The translations under genes and the position numbers were made by a program. Of a stretch of 64,000 nucleotides of DNA, positions 13,083 to 25,800 are shown piece by piece. The notes below the pieces were generated by a model that saw only the letters and a program-made list of their open reading frames with translations, had not been told where the DNA came from and searched no databases. The number at the start of each line of letters is the position of its first letter. Position 1 is the first letter of the stretch. Origin of the DNA: Hanleya hanleyi (taxonomy: Eukaryota > Mollusca > Polyplacophora > Lepidopleurida > Hanleyidae); assembly GCA_036873755.1 (NCBI GenBank), contig JAVTVY010039217.1, positions 62,001 through 126,000 on the forward strand, written 5' to 3'.

Positions 13083-13688
13083 TCTGGCCTCGCTAGTGAC
13101 ATGGTCATTCAGTCAAAGAAAGACGAATTACAAGCGTCTGGTCCGTCATTCATAATTCAGCCGTCGTCCATTAGAGAATATCCGCGTCCATAATCCAAAG
13201 ACCTATTCCATTCCATATAACAGTATTAGCACCAAGTTAAAAAAGACAATCATAGTATACATACACATAGGCTTGTTTCCTGCAAGAGAGAAGCGGTCAA
13301 CAGTTTTCAATGATGCCGGCAAGACATCATGATGTTCCAAAAATATCAAATCCGTATCGCTGATCAGTATTCTTAATCCATAATATTCGTTGTAAAGTCG
13401 TCATCTAAAGAATGATGTATCTCAGTCACGCTTTGATTGTGACTGTTCATATGAGTACCATGAGGATCTTGAAGTACATGGGTTCATACGGCCCCTAGCC
13501 CCGGGTTATGCGGAATTAGACACAAGTTACGAAACGTAACGCCATAGATCTTGCACGCTACGCTCGTATTTTGCTATCAGCATGCGAAATGTATCACCAA
13601 ATTTGAGAAACTTTGAGTGGATGCGCTTGGTGGTGTAGCCCTGTTTTAGCGAACAACGTCAACAAGTAGCAGTTCATTACTCTTATGA

Positions 13689-14460
13689 GTGACCAGTTGG
13701 AAAGGGCGGGATGTTTCATATGCAGATGTTTTTATTGTAAATGCTGCCATTTATTCGACTGAAAGCATCAAAACTTTGGTTGGTTATGATACTGACCTGT
13801 TAGTTCTGCTCTGTTTTCATGCAGACATGGATGACAATGGCATCTACTTTCAGCCAAGAGAGAATGCAAAGAAACGGATAGTTTGGAATGTCAAGAAGAC
13901 AAAGGCTGTGCTGGGAATGTAAGTCTGCACAAATGTGCTGTTTGTGCATGCCATTCAGGGCTGTGACACAGTATACTGACCATATGGCACTGGCAAATGT
14001 GCGGCCGTAAAGAAAACAACGCTCAATGAGCTATTTCGCCAACAAGCTGAAGTGTTCAACCAGGCCATTGGGAGTCCCGATTGAGGTTATCTATTGCAGG
14101 TGCTTGTGTGTTTATACAATGGTAACCCTGACGAAGCAATTGGCTGCATGAGATACAAGCGTTTCTGTGACAAAAACGACCCATATATGTGCAGGTACAA
14201 TTACAACACATATAAGGGAAGTGGGAAGAGGTGCCGACATACTGGCATTCAAAACCTTCCACCAACATCAGCATCAGCTAAGTATCAAGGTTAGTGTGTT
14301 TAGAGTGGAAAGGGGAAGACCATCCATTGCAGCCACAAGAATGAGGGTGGCCGGCTTCTCTCTGTGAAAACTGAACTGCCACCAGTTCCACTGGCACTCT
14401 TTGAGGTTATCAGGTGCAACTGCAAGAAAGATTGCAGCTGAAGAAGATGCATCTATAGGA
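13689..14460 (+). pseudogene. Decayed multi-copy PIN/FEN-like domain gene (right-arm copy)
   Basis: Frame 13689-13922 reads TLVGYDTDLLVLLCFHADM and VWNVKKTKAVLG. Downstream in broken frames come VLFVHAIQGCDTV, VLVCLYNGNPDEAIGCMRYK and LPPVPLALFEVIRCNCKKDC. This order matches, from memory, a multi-copy family of uncharacterised proteins in bivalve genomes with a GDDTDLLVLL acidic motif and a Cys-rich C-terminus. Stops and indels show that it is dead. Confidence 0.55.
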
Positions 14461-15620
14461 GCATGGCTTATATTGTTGAAAATGTAAAATGTAACATGGT
14501 AAATGGCATGGTAGGACGTCATGGTAGAACATCAAGTTTGCCTATAATCTAGATTATTATTTGTTTGATAATTAGCTGGTAGGATCTGCATAATTATTCT
14601 TCTTTCGTCAAAACATATCCGACAGACAATTGCGATAGATCATTAATGGTTTGCAGAGCTGTATTATTCAACAAGGCACATGTTGTGATAATAGAGAGAT
14701 ATCTCCATGAGTGGATTTGTGGAAATATTGCCTGTGACAGTTATCGGTTGAAGGAAAATACATCACAGCTTGCCATTTCATTTATTTTGAGAGAGAATTC
14801 CTTTTTCAGATGATTATGCTAATGGAAAAATGTTAACTGACTGAATATTACCATGTATAATTCATATAGCCTGATGCTGAACTATCAGTTTGCTATCTAC
14901 TCTTATGAGCCCATCCACCGGGAAGACACATGTTTTCACCACCATGGCATACTGTACCCTGGGTCATGTATTAATTGGATTTCTGGATGATAAACTGTCC
15001 TTATTCACGGAAAAAACAATATTCTACCTTGCTTTTATGAGGCATAATGGCCTATTATGTATTATAAAATGGCGTCTCTTTGTTTTCAAAAAAAGTCGTA
15101 TCTCCACCAAATAGATTTTGGTAGACTTTTAGTATGTTGTTCTGGGAGCCTATTAGAAATATATACCAGTGAAAAAGATTCTGTTGCAATTTGTTTTGGG
15201 TCCAGCTAAAAAACCCCAGATAGATTGCCTGGACTGTCATGAAAATGGTAAAAAGTTCAGATTTAGAATGACCCCATACATCCCCCATTTTGAATTTCTC
15301 CATAAATATTTTCGTGCAAGGGTATTATTTTAGGCTGAGTATAACCTTGATATGATAACGAATGGAATGAGTGTAAGTAATGACCCATTTCTTTCACGCT
15401 TAGTACCAAGTACAAGGTTTTCTTACAGGAGCAAGAGACAGGTAAACACTGAAATTTCGCGAAAAATACCTCAACTTTCAACTTGAAATTTAATATATTT
15501 CCCATGCATATCTGTTTGTAGACTTTTAGTATGTTATTCTAGAGACCTTTCCAAAATGCACTAGAGCAAAAACAATTCTGTTGCAATTTGTGGTGGGTTA
15601 AACCTCAATTTGACTGGACT

Positions 15621-16165
15621 AAGTCTAATATTAACTAGTCTGATGCGTTTTACCAAATGTTATAGTCTTCCGGGAATAAGACAGATAGTTGATAATCTCC
15701 CGATCTTCGGCCCTTTGTGTTTTTATAAGAAACTGTGATATTTTAACATTGGTGCTCACATACTGCTCATTATAACTACTGTCTTTTGTAATTGTCTGAC
15801 GTACATGTACCTTGTACTGTATCTAATAGTAATGTGTTTTATTTATCAGACATTCCCTCCATGTAATGCATGTCTTGCGTCCCTACACCATGTTTTAAGT
15901 GTCTAATGTATTTTTATGTACTTTGTATTATGGATGTATTTTATATGTTTTCAGTGTCTAATGTATTTTTTTATGTACTCTGTATTATGAATGTATTTTA
16001 TAAGTTTCCAGTGTCTAATTTTTTTTATTTTTATTTTTTTATTTATTTATTTTTTTAAATTTATTATTATTATTATTATTATTATTTTTTTATATGTTTT
16101 ATGTATTCGCTCCATGTGGGCGCCAGATGTTTTATGGCAATAAATATCTTATCTATCTATTATCA
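15621..16165 (+). mobile_element. LINE 3' tail
   Basis: T-rich 3' UTR-like sequence ending GGCAATAAATATCTTATCTATCTAT. AATAAA plus a short terminal microsatellite is typical of LINE 3' ends. Includes a (TTA)n/T-rich low-complexity run at about 16015-16090. Confidence 0.6.
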
Positions 16166-16519
16166 TTTGAATGGGGTCAAATATAGCGCAGATGCACATA
16201 CATGCCTGCCCATTTGATGGATGCAATCTTACGCGACACTTGTGGCAAAGCAGACATGAAATTTTGGTCAAGGATTGAAGATCTATGGTAAGGTCTATAA
16301 TAAATCGGTTAGTTTAAAAGCACACTTTAGGAGTGAACTCCAAAAATGTTCTGCCAAATTCAACTCTAAAATCGTAGGCCTACGTTTGGGTTACTCTACA
16401 TGTTGACGAAAAAAAAGTATCATCCAGTTTTAGCTTTCCATTTAATTCATTTCTCATTTGAGTTGAAAGATAGTTTGAAAGTGATTGAAAAATGAGATAT
16501 AGCTAGCTTACCCAGACAG

Positions 16520-16745
16520 TGTGAGTGAATATGATTTAACGTCGCTTTCAGCACCATTTCAGTCATATCACGAGGTTGGTTCCCATTCCTTTTCACATCC
16601 GGAAACCACACGGGTAGGGTCCTATTCCTTTTAACACCGGAGACTCACGGGTGGGATCCTATTCCTTTTCACATCCGGGATCCCCACGAGTGCCCCAGTT
16701 AGTCACCTCTTATGACAAGCTCTCTGAGGAGCTGAGACCTATTCT
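16520..16745 (+). mobile_element. Core-type SINE, copy 1, with short internal tandem units
   Basis: GAGTGAATATGATTTAACGTCGCTTTCAGCACCATTTCAGTCATATCACGA-type head, followed by three diverged units ending TCCTATTCCTTTT and an ACATCC or ACACC. Similar heads occur at 26150 and, inverted, at 53862. Confidence 0.55.
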
Positions 16746-17464
16746 TACCATGACCTGGAGTGGCTTACCGAGACATCTTCTCACCCTATTAATGAGAGTA
16801 ACTGGTCCGAGATTGAGATGAAACACGAAATCTGACAGACCAGAATCGCCATCACAATCATATATTGGTTGGCATGTAGAAATAGACTGACCATGATCTG
16901 AGAGAGTTACAGCTGTCCAGCCCAGGATAGATGAACAAAGAGAGCAATGACACTTCCAATGAATGTCCATGCTTTTTGTCCCAACACACGCCTGGTTGAA
17001 GACAATGAAAGAATGTACAGTGCGGAACATTTAACAGTTTTGAGTGGTCCATTAAGTCTGAAAACATAAGCCCTAGATTATAAAATTACAAAGTTTACTT
17101 TATGTTTGTTCACAACTGGAGTGAAAACGGGGAATTTTAAAACATTGTGCCAGGCGAAGCTAGCAACAGGTCAAGTCGACAGAATTCTGGATTACAAAGA
17201 GAAGATAAACGTACTTGTACAAAGTACCATACAGCGAAACCTGTGAATACATACACCTGGGTAAACCGACCAATCTCTGAATACAGACATTATCTTGGTT
17301 CTCTATACTTAAGGATAGCCATTCCGTTAAAGGGTCAAAATTGGTCATTTTTTTTTTTTTTTTTTTTATTTCTTCATTCAAATGTTCACTATTTCGTCTA
17401 ATATTTGGTGAAAAAATGAAATCAAAATTTTAATTAGAAGTGCTTTAATATTAGGATTAAAAAT

Positions 17465-18705
17465 TAAACATTTATAAACAATGTTACTATTTATAACCAA
17501 ACCAAACCTGCTTTGATTTATGCCTTAATCTCTGCCAGAGATATACAATACAAACGTTAAACGAAAGTTTAAACCAAAAGTTAACTCCCCTGGGGAGTTA
17601 TCCCCCAGAGGAGTAGTCTCCCTTTAAGGGAGCTCTCCCAGCTCAGCCTGGATATATAAGCCAGCTCCCAGTATACTCTTCCTCTTTTCTCATTGTTATA
17701 AACCGAGACCTGTAGTGTACAAGGCCGCGGAGTGAGGGGAAGGATGGGAGGGCCATTACATCAAAGCAGGTTTGGTTTGGTTATAAATAGTAACATTGTT
17801 TATAAATGTTTAATATTTATGGCCCAAACCTACACCTGCTTTGATTTATGCCTCACTACCAACATATGGAGGTGGGAACCTCGGCCTTGATGTATTTGCA
17901 ATAGCAGGCTGAATATCCGCTGAAATAATCACAAACAAGACAATCACAATCAACAAGAAAACCCTGATCAGAAACTCAGAAGGTAGTCAAGGATATAAGA
18001 AGTGGTTACTTAGCTTGATGCATGTCTCCATGCATGCAGCTGTGGTCTTGGATGTGGAGCACAGTGTTACCCTCCGTATAGGAACTCAGGCAGTACGGCC
18101 GGGATGAGCACTAGGAAGGCAGCATGTATGAGTTGGGATCTTTGGTCGCCAATGTAGCATACAAGGTGTCATAATCTGTGATGTGGAGTGATACGCAGTA
18201 TTACCGCCAACGGAACTGAGGCATCAGGACACCCGAGTTCGGAGGTAAGGCAAATAGGAGTTGGTATAGTGTTAGCCATCGTGCCATACAAGTCGTCCAC
18301 AAGACTATTCGCAGCGCTAGTCCACATTCCGCTTTAGGTCCAACTCTGTGTACTTTAAACCCTGAAGGTGGACTGTTGAGAGTTGACAGCGGAATCTCTG
18401 AGTCTCCTCTATGTCTATGTCAACTTTCTTTACTTTACTGTTGCTGACACTGGTGACCTGGAATAAACCTGACGTGCACCACTGGAGGTACAAACGAGAA
18501 AAGAGGAAGAGTATACTGGGAGCTGGCTTATATATCCAGGCTGAGCTGGGAGAGCTCCCTTAAAGGGAGACTACTCCTCTGGGGGATAACTCCCCAGGGG
18601 AGTTAACTTTTGGTTTAAACTTTCGTTTAACGTTTGTATTGTATATCTCTGGCAGAGATTAAGGAATAAATCAAAGCAGGTGTAGGTTTGGGCCATAAAT
18701 ATTTA
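17465..18705. mobile_element. Two interlocked foldback elements sharing one arm sequence
   Basis: Unit A spans 17465-17813 between inverted ends (AAACATTTATAAACAATG). Unit B spans about 17813-18705 between inverted ends (GGCCCAAACCTACACC). The inner left arm of A (17525-17695, including CCCCTGGGGAGTTATCCCCC and TATATAAG) recurs inverted near the right end of B (18493-18662) at near identity. The arm carries a TATATAAG box followed after about 15 bases by a pyrimidine-rich start-like stretch. In B, minus strand, TTGGCGACC near 18150 resembles the start of a gypsy-type internal region; this is weak. Confidence 0.7.
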
Positions 18706-19535
18706 GTTTCTGAGGCGCTGGAAAAATTAACCCGATTGCCTTACAGGTGGTCCGATATCCAGCTGGGAAGAGATTAACCTTCACACGACTGTCTACTGTA
18801 ATTCGGTATTAGCTGCCTGAGTGTGTATTTTATTGTTAACTGACTCGCAGGAACTGGCCATCGTAAGAATAGAACAGCTGTTTGCGTGGGCTTGGCTACT
18901 GTTAAATTTCCCTTTCCAAAACTCATTTTCGCAGTATTTTGGTAAACTAATTATCTAGACGTCATGCTCATTTACAATAATCTACCCTCTTCGGATCCAA
19001 ACATTTTTGTTTCTAATTATAATATATACAAATGAAAATGTACTCAACGCAGCGACACTTCGCCCAAACACCCGCCTGAAGTGATCAGCACGGGTGTGAA
19101 CATTTCTCAGCTGAACAAGTTTTAGCAGGTTTTTAAAGTTTAAATTGGATTTTAAACCGCCTTGATGAATAAACTTAGTGTAATAGTTATGCAAAATAAA
19201 CAGGAATTCGAGTAGTTTCCATAAGATAGATTAAAAAAAATTAAGATTAATTCATCAGATGTATAGCTGGAGACATTTTTCTCAATTTCTAGCCTTTCAT
19301 TTTTTTTACAAAATTCGATATTTAAACGTTTATTTCTCGAAAAGTATCCATGCTACGCTTTTGAAATTTGGCATGCTTGTTACTTTTCATGTGATCAAGT
19401 AAACTTATCTCACTTTTTTAAGTTCGGCTTAGTTTTTTAATCATTCAACTTTAAGACAAATGACCGTAAAATAGTACTTTTTTCAATTTATTTTAGTGGA
19501 ATAGCTGTAAAAACAAAACCAGGCAAAAATTTAAC
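18706..19535. other. No gene recognised
   Basis: AT-rich, with no supported exon. No repeat family recognised. Confidence 0.4.
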
Positions 19536-20279
19536 AAGAGCCCAATGGGCTTCGATGTACGCCCATATATCTGAAATGACATTGGTCCAAATTTCAAGGT
19601 TGTTTAATAGCCTTGATTCCAATTGGTATCTAGCAATCCAGAGAAAGGTCTACAATTTTGTGCTTCTGAGAATGTAATATATATATCACATCTAAAATTG
19701 AATAATAAACTAAAATGAGCTCAACTCTTGGAAACTAGTTGACCGTGGAGCAAGAACCGAGAGCTCATATATTCCACACTGAAATCGACAATAGTCAAAC
19801 ACAAGAAAATAGTAGTTTTCCTGCAAATGGATTTCTTTCAGACGAGAGAATTTTTCATGAAGAAGAAAGTGATGAAGTACTTGAGTTGATAAACAGGTAT
19901 GAAGTTCATAAAGGGCCCCTCTCCCCGTTAAATTAGTAAATGTATGGTTTTTATTTCACAACAGTTTAACTAAATGTAGCCGTTTCAAACATGGGAGACA
20001 ACTCCACAGGACAAATGCCATATACATGTAGGGGAGAGAACTCTGAATATTCCAACCTAACAAATATAGTCAGCTAAACTGATTCAGTTATGGGGGAATG
20101 TGACCTTGACCTTTGACAAATTGATGCATGGCTCCTCTTCACCATGCGAGTAAGGTATTTGATACCATTCCATACCTTGAAACTAGATATCGCATGGAAA
20201 ACAAATGTTAATGGATGAATGGACAGAACGCAACATCGCATTACATTACCTTGTCTTCGACAGGCATATGAAAATTTGA

Positions 20280-21290
20280 TTTAATGATTTTCAGATTTTG
20301 GGGTCACAGTGACCTTGACCTTTGACCTTGACCTACATTTTGGTACACGACACATCATCTTCCGTCAATGTATCAATGGACACACAAAAAATCACGGTTT
20401 TTATGAATTTCATGATTTTGGGGGTCACAGTGACCTTGACATTCGGCCTTGACCTACATTTTGGTACGTGACACATCATGTTCCCCTAATGTATCTACTG
20501 ACACAAAAAAGTAATTTTCAAAGATTTCTTGATTCTGGAGTCACAGTGACCTTGACTATTGACCTTGCCCTAAATTTTGGCACATTACAAATCATCTCCC
20601 CGTAATTTCTCAATGGACACAAAAAAATCATGAATTTTAACAATTTCACGATTTTGGGGTCACAGTGACCTTGACCTTTGACCTACATTTTGGTACATGA
20701 CAAATCAGCTTCCCGTAATTTCTCAATGGACTCAAGAAATGATTTTTAACAATTTCATAATTTTGGGGTCACAGTGACCTTGACCTTGACCTACATTTTG
20801 ATATGTGACACATTGTGTCCCACTAATGCATCTGACACAAAGTAATGTTATTTTTAATAATTTCCTGATTTTTGGGTCACCATGCCCTTTGACCTTCGAA
20901 ATTGACCTATATTTTGGTATGTGACACTGATTTTTTAATGATTTCCTGATTTTTCGGTCACACTGACCTTTGACCTCGACCTACATTTGGTATGCAACAC
21001 ATCGTCCCCCCCCTAGGGCATCCACTCACCAAAAATTAGAACTGTAGATAGAAAACTGTCAATGATCAATGATTTCCTGATTTTAGGCAACAGTGACCTT
21101 TGACCTCTGACCTCGACTTTGGTATGCGACACATCGTCTCCACCAAGCGTGTCCAGTCACAAGAAATTGCACAACTCTGGATAGAAAACGTTCACAGATA
21201 TAGACCGGACACGAACACTTTAGGGATTTCCAGTTTTTCAGACCAGTGACCTTTGACCTTCATTTTGGTACGCGGCACATCGCCTCCCCG
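20280..21290 (+). repeat. Tandem array of about 110-120 bp with TGACCTTTGACCT motifs
   Basis: About nine diverged units, each with GGGTCACAGTGACCTTGACC then ACATTTTGGTA and a GACACAT. TGACCTTTGACCT, the reverse complement of the DR1 nuclear-receptor half-site pair AGGTCAAAGGTCA, occurs intact in five units (near 20315, 20668, 20963, 21093 and 21247). Confidence 0.85.
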
Positions 21291-21499
21291 TAGGGTATCC
21301 ACTCACCAAAAATTAGAACTGTAGATAGAACATGTGGCTGTCGCCGGGCCCAGAGCAATTGTGGAAATAATGTTTCTGACCCCAACAACTCACATAATTT
21401 TACCTGTATGATATAGATCATAGACAGACAAAACAATATAGCAATAGAGCAGTGATTACCTATAGTAGATGTAGTCGAACGATTACTGTCTATTCACAG

Positions 21500-22290
21500 C
21501 AATCCACACAGGTTTGTGTGAACTCCTGAAAAACACATCCCATGGCACCGACTTTCAATAGGGTTCTGGTACTGGCTGTATTAAACAACTGTATGAAGTT
21601 TCATTGTTGTGAGTGAAGGACTTTTTGAGATGGTGTTTACAAGGATATGGACCAACAGACATGTATAAAGGGGCAGAACTCCTGGAAAACACATCCGATT
21701 ACACCGACTTTCAATAGGCTTCTGGTACTGGCTGTATTAAACAACTGTATGAAGTTTCATTGTTGTAAGTGAAGGACTCTTTGAGATAATGTGTTTACAA
21801 GGATAAAAACAGACATGTATAAAGGGGCATAACTCCTGAAAAACACATCCAATGGCATCGACTTTCAATAGGCTTCTGGTACTGGTTGTATTAAACAACT
21901 GTATGAAGTTTCATTGTTGTGAGTGAAGGACTTTTTGAGATAATGTGTTTACAAGGATATGGACCAACAGACATGTATAAAGGGGCATAACTCCTGAAAA
22001 ACACATCCGATTTCACCGACTTTGAATAGGCTTCTGGTACTAGCTGCATTAAACAACTGTATGAAGTTTCATTGTTGTGAGTGAAGGACTTTTTGAGATG
22101 TGTTTACAAGGATAAAAACAGCCAGACATGTATAAAGGGGCATAACTCCTGAAAAACACATCCAATGGCACCGACTTTCAATAGGCTTCTGGTACTGGCT
22201 GTATTAAACAACTGTATGAAGTTTCATTGTTGTAAGTGAAGGACTTTTTGAGATAATGTGTTTACAATGATATGATGGACAGACGGACAG
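21500..22290 (+). repeat. Tandem array of about 156 bp
   Basis: Five units, about 155-158 bp apart, identified by ATGTATAAAGGGGCA (21662, 21815, 21973, 22128) with AACAACTGTATGAAGTTTCA in each. High identity between units suggests recent amplification. Confidence 0.85.
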
Positions 22291-22805
22291 ACGGACGGAT
22301 GGACGGACGACGGAGGCAACGACAATACCGCTCAGGCAGAATCTGCCCGAGGGGTAAAAGCTGTCCCAGATATAGACCAGACACGAGGGACGTCCAGATG
22401 GACGGACACACGGACGAAAACCGCCATCACATAATACTTCCACCTTTTGGCGGGCGTATAAAAAATGAGATAAAGTTTACTTTTTCTATCAAGGTATACC
22501 ATCAAAGTTGAAACAAGATCATCAGTTTTCAGGAAATTTCAATTGAAAAATGGACGCTATTGTTTCCATTTGAATTTTTTTAAATTGGGATATTTTCTAC
22601 ACAGTAGCAGTGTCGGTTATACAAATTATATAGTTGGAATTCCTACGATGTACATGTACGCTTTCATAAAATATATAGTTTATTATGGTTATCTTGTATA
22701 TTTATTGATACAGAAGACAAATTGTCACAGGGGTGCAAAAATTGCCTCTAACGTGATAGCTAACCTTAAATTTACTGTATTTTGAACCTTGATAAAAAAC
22801 ACTGC

Positions 22806-25800
22806 AAACGAGAGATCCTGAAGGATCTTGGCGCCCACCATTGTCCGATAATTGTAAGCTAATGACAAGAGGATCTTTTTGTCCATTGTTACTAAGAACA
22901 AACGATTGATTTGTAATTTTGTTTACAGAATTTCGAATCTGAGCGAAAAATTTCGAATAAAGGACACTGGAAAATACAAAGATATCATCTTTCTAAGTTT
23001 AAGGAGTTTAAAGATTTCTAGAAACTGTACTTATAAAGAGCAAAGTTAGTCTGAAATTGAATGTCCGGAGGACCCTTCGTCTTCGTTTTGTAGTATTTTT
23101 TTTTGCACGTGTCATCATTGGGTACTGGAAGCGAAGACAAATCTCTTTGACCCTTTGGCATGAGCTACGAGACCTACTTAAGATTTTATGATTAGGAACG
23201 AATGCTAATTCTGTTCTGTTTACTGGGCTAGTTTGAGATATCTCTTTTAAGATACCATGCTCGAAAATTGTAAGATGGTACAATACTTAATACTGAAGGG
23301 ATCCGCACAGTAATGTTGAAACTTTGAAAGTGTCTGAATCCTGATTATCTCCCTTGGATCGAAACACGCAGTAGTCTACAGTTGTCATGTTGTAACGTTG
23401 TGTCACAAGAGTGACGTCCCTTCATGTAGCCGACGACGAAACAGTGGGGCAGTTCACTGGACTAAAGAAAACCCATTTAAAATTTGAAGAAATACATTTT
23501 AATTCAGAATTATTTGAACCTCTTGATATGGAAGGTGAAGGTATGGATATTCTCTATAATCACTATATAGAATATGTCCCACCGTTTGATCCGCCGACTC
23601 GTGCGATGCAACGTCACAACTCGGGAATACTGTATTAATTTGAAGCGTAACTTGTGAATATAAAGGTATGTTGCACAACCAGGCCCCATGTGGGACCTGT
23701 GTACCAAATTTCAGAAAGATCCATGAAGTAGTTCCTGAGAATTCATGATAACAATGTTTCAAGGGGAAATTCAAGATGGCCACCTGGCGGCCATATTGGA
23801 TTTTCGAATCGGTCCAAAAAAAGGTATCTTGCACTGGACCACAAGGAGAACCTGTGTACCAAATTTGAGGAAGATCCATGCAGTACTTCTTGAGAAACCA
23901 TGATAAAGTTTCATGGGGAAATCCAAGCGCCTGGTGGCCATATTGGATTTCCGAATTGGACCGAAGTTATCTTGCACAACTGGACCACAAGGGGAAACTG
24001 TGTACCAAATTTGACAAAGATCAATGCAGTACTTCCTGAGAAATCGCGATAACAAAGTTTCATGGTGAAATCTAAGATGGCCGCCTGGTGGCCATATTGG
24101 ATTTTCGATTCGGACCGAAAAAGTTATCTTGCACAACTAGACCCTAAGGGGAACCTGTGTACCAAATTTGAGAAAGATCTATTTAGTACTTACTGAGAAA
24201 TGACAATAACAAAGTTTCATGGGGAAATCCAAGATGGCTGCCTGGTGGCCATATTGGATTTTCGAATGGGACCAGAAAAGGCATCTTGCACAACTAGACC
24301 CCAAGGGGAACCTGTGTACCAAATTTGACCAAGATCCATGCAGTAGTTCCTGAGAAATCGCGATAACAAGGTTTCATAGGAAAATCCAAGATGGCCGCCT
24401 TGTGGCCATATTGGATTTTCGAATCGGACCAGAAAAGGTATCTCGCACAACTAGACCCCAATTGGAACCTGTGTACCTAATTTGGGAAAGACCCATGAAG
24501 TAGTTCCTGAGAAATCACGATAACAAGGTTTCATGGGGAAATCCAAGATGGCTGCCTGGTGGCCACATTGGATTTTCGAATCGGACCAGAAAAGGTATCT
24601 CGCACAACTAGACCCCAAGAAGAACCTGTGTACCGAATTTGAGAAAGATCCATAAAATAGTTCCTGAGAAATCGCAATAACAAAGTTTCATGGGGAAATC
24701 CAAGATGGCCGCCTGATGGACATATTGGATTTTGAAATCGGACCAGAAAAGGTATCTTGCACAACTGGACCACAAGGGGAACCTGTGTACCAAATTTGAC
24801 AAAGATCAATGCAGTACTTCCTGAGAAATCACGATAACAAGGTTTCATGGGGAAATCCAAGATGGCTGCCTGGTGGCCATATTGGATCGCGATAAGTTGG
24901 CCGCCTTGTGGCCATATTGGATTCTCAAATTGGACCAGAAAAGGTATCTTGCACAACTAGAATCAATTGGAACCTGTGTACCAAATTTGAGAAAGATCCA
25001 TGTAGTAGTTTCTGAGAAATCGCGATAACAAGGTTTCATGGGGAATTCCATGATGGTCGCCTTGTGGCCATATTGGATTTTCGAATCGGACCAGAAAAGG
25101 TATAGACCCCAATTGGAACCTGTGTACCAAATTTGAGAAAGATCCATGCAGTAGTTCCTGAGAAATTCGCATGACAAGGTTTCATGGGGAAATCCAAGAT
25201 GGCTGCCTGGTGGCCATATTGGATTTTCGAATCGGACCAGAAAAGGTATGTTGCACAACTAGATCCCAAGGGAACCTGTGTACCAAATTTGGGAAAGACC
25301 CATGAAGTAGTTCCTGAGAAATCACGATAACAAGGTTTCATGGGGAAATCCAAGATGGCTGCCTGGTGGCCATATTGGATTTTCGAATCGGACCAGAAAA
25401 GGTATCTCGCACAACTAGACCCCAAGGGGAACCTGTGTACCGAATTTGAGAAAGATCCATAAAGTAGTTCCTGAGAAATCGCAATAACAAAGTTTCATGG
25501 GGAAATCCAAGATGGCCGCCTGATGGACATATTGGATTTTGAAATCGGACCAGAAAAGGTATCTTGCACAACTGGACCACAAGGGGAACCTGTGTACCAA
25601 ATTTGACAAAGATCAATGCAGTACTTCCTGAGAAATCACGATAACAAGGTTTCATGGGGAAATCCAAGATGGCTGCCTGGTGGCCATATTGGATCGCGAT
25701 AAGTTGGCCGCCTTGTGGCCATATTGAATTCTCAAATTGGACCAGAAAAGGTATCTTGCACAACTAGACCCCAATTGGAACCTGTGTACCAAATTTGAGA

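Larger units (their letters stand above)
11217..15620. mobile_element. 4.4-kb near-palindromic transposon with about 1.8-kb arms
   Basis: Ends are AGTCCAGT (11217-11224) and ACTGGACT (15613-15620). The left arm, to about 13082, is the diverged reverse complement of the right arm from about 13875. Matching blocks include CCCACCACAAATTGCAACAG at both ends, GATCTGCATAATTATTCTTC, ACCTGATAACCTCAA and GGGGAAGACCATCCATTG. The loop of about 0.8 kb holds the only single-copy part. The element lies just after the stop of the LINE ORF and separates it from its 3' tail. Confidence 0.8.
19537..22460 (+). mobile_element. Helitron-like (HINE/pearl-type) non-autonomous element 1
   Basis: Begins near AACAAGAGCCCAATGGGCTTCG (small 5' hairpin), contains two tandem arrays (20280-21290 and 21500-22290), then a (GGAC)n-like run and a stem-loop CTCAGGCAGAATCTGCCCGAG followed by GGGTAAAAG. 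A second 3' end-like hairpin lies at about 22420-22465. No transposase. This architecture is known for bivalve pearl/Helentron-associated repeats. Confidence 0.6.
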
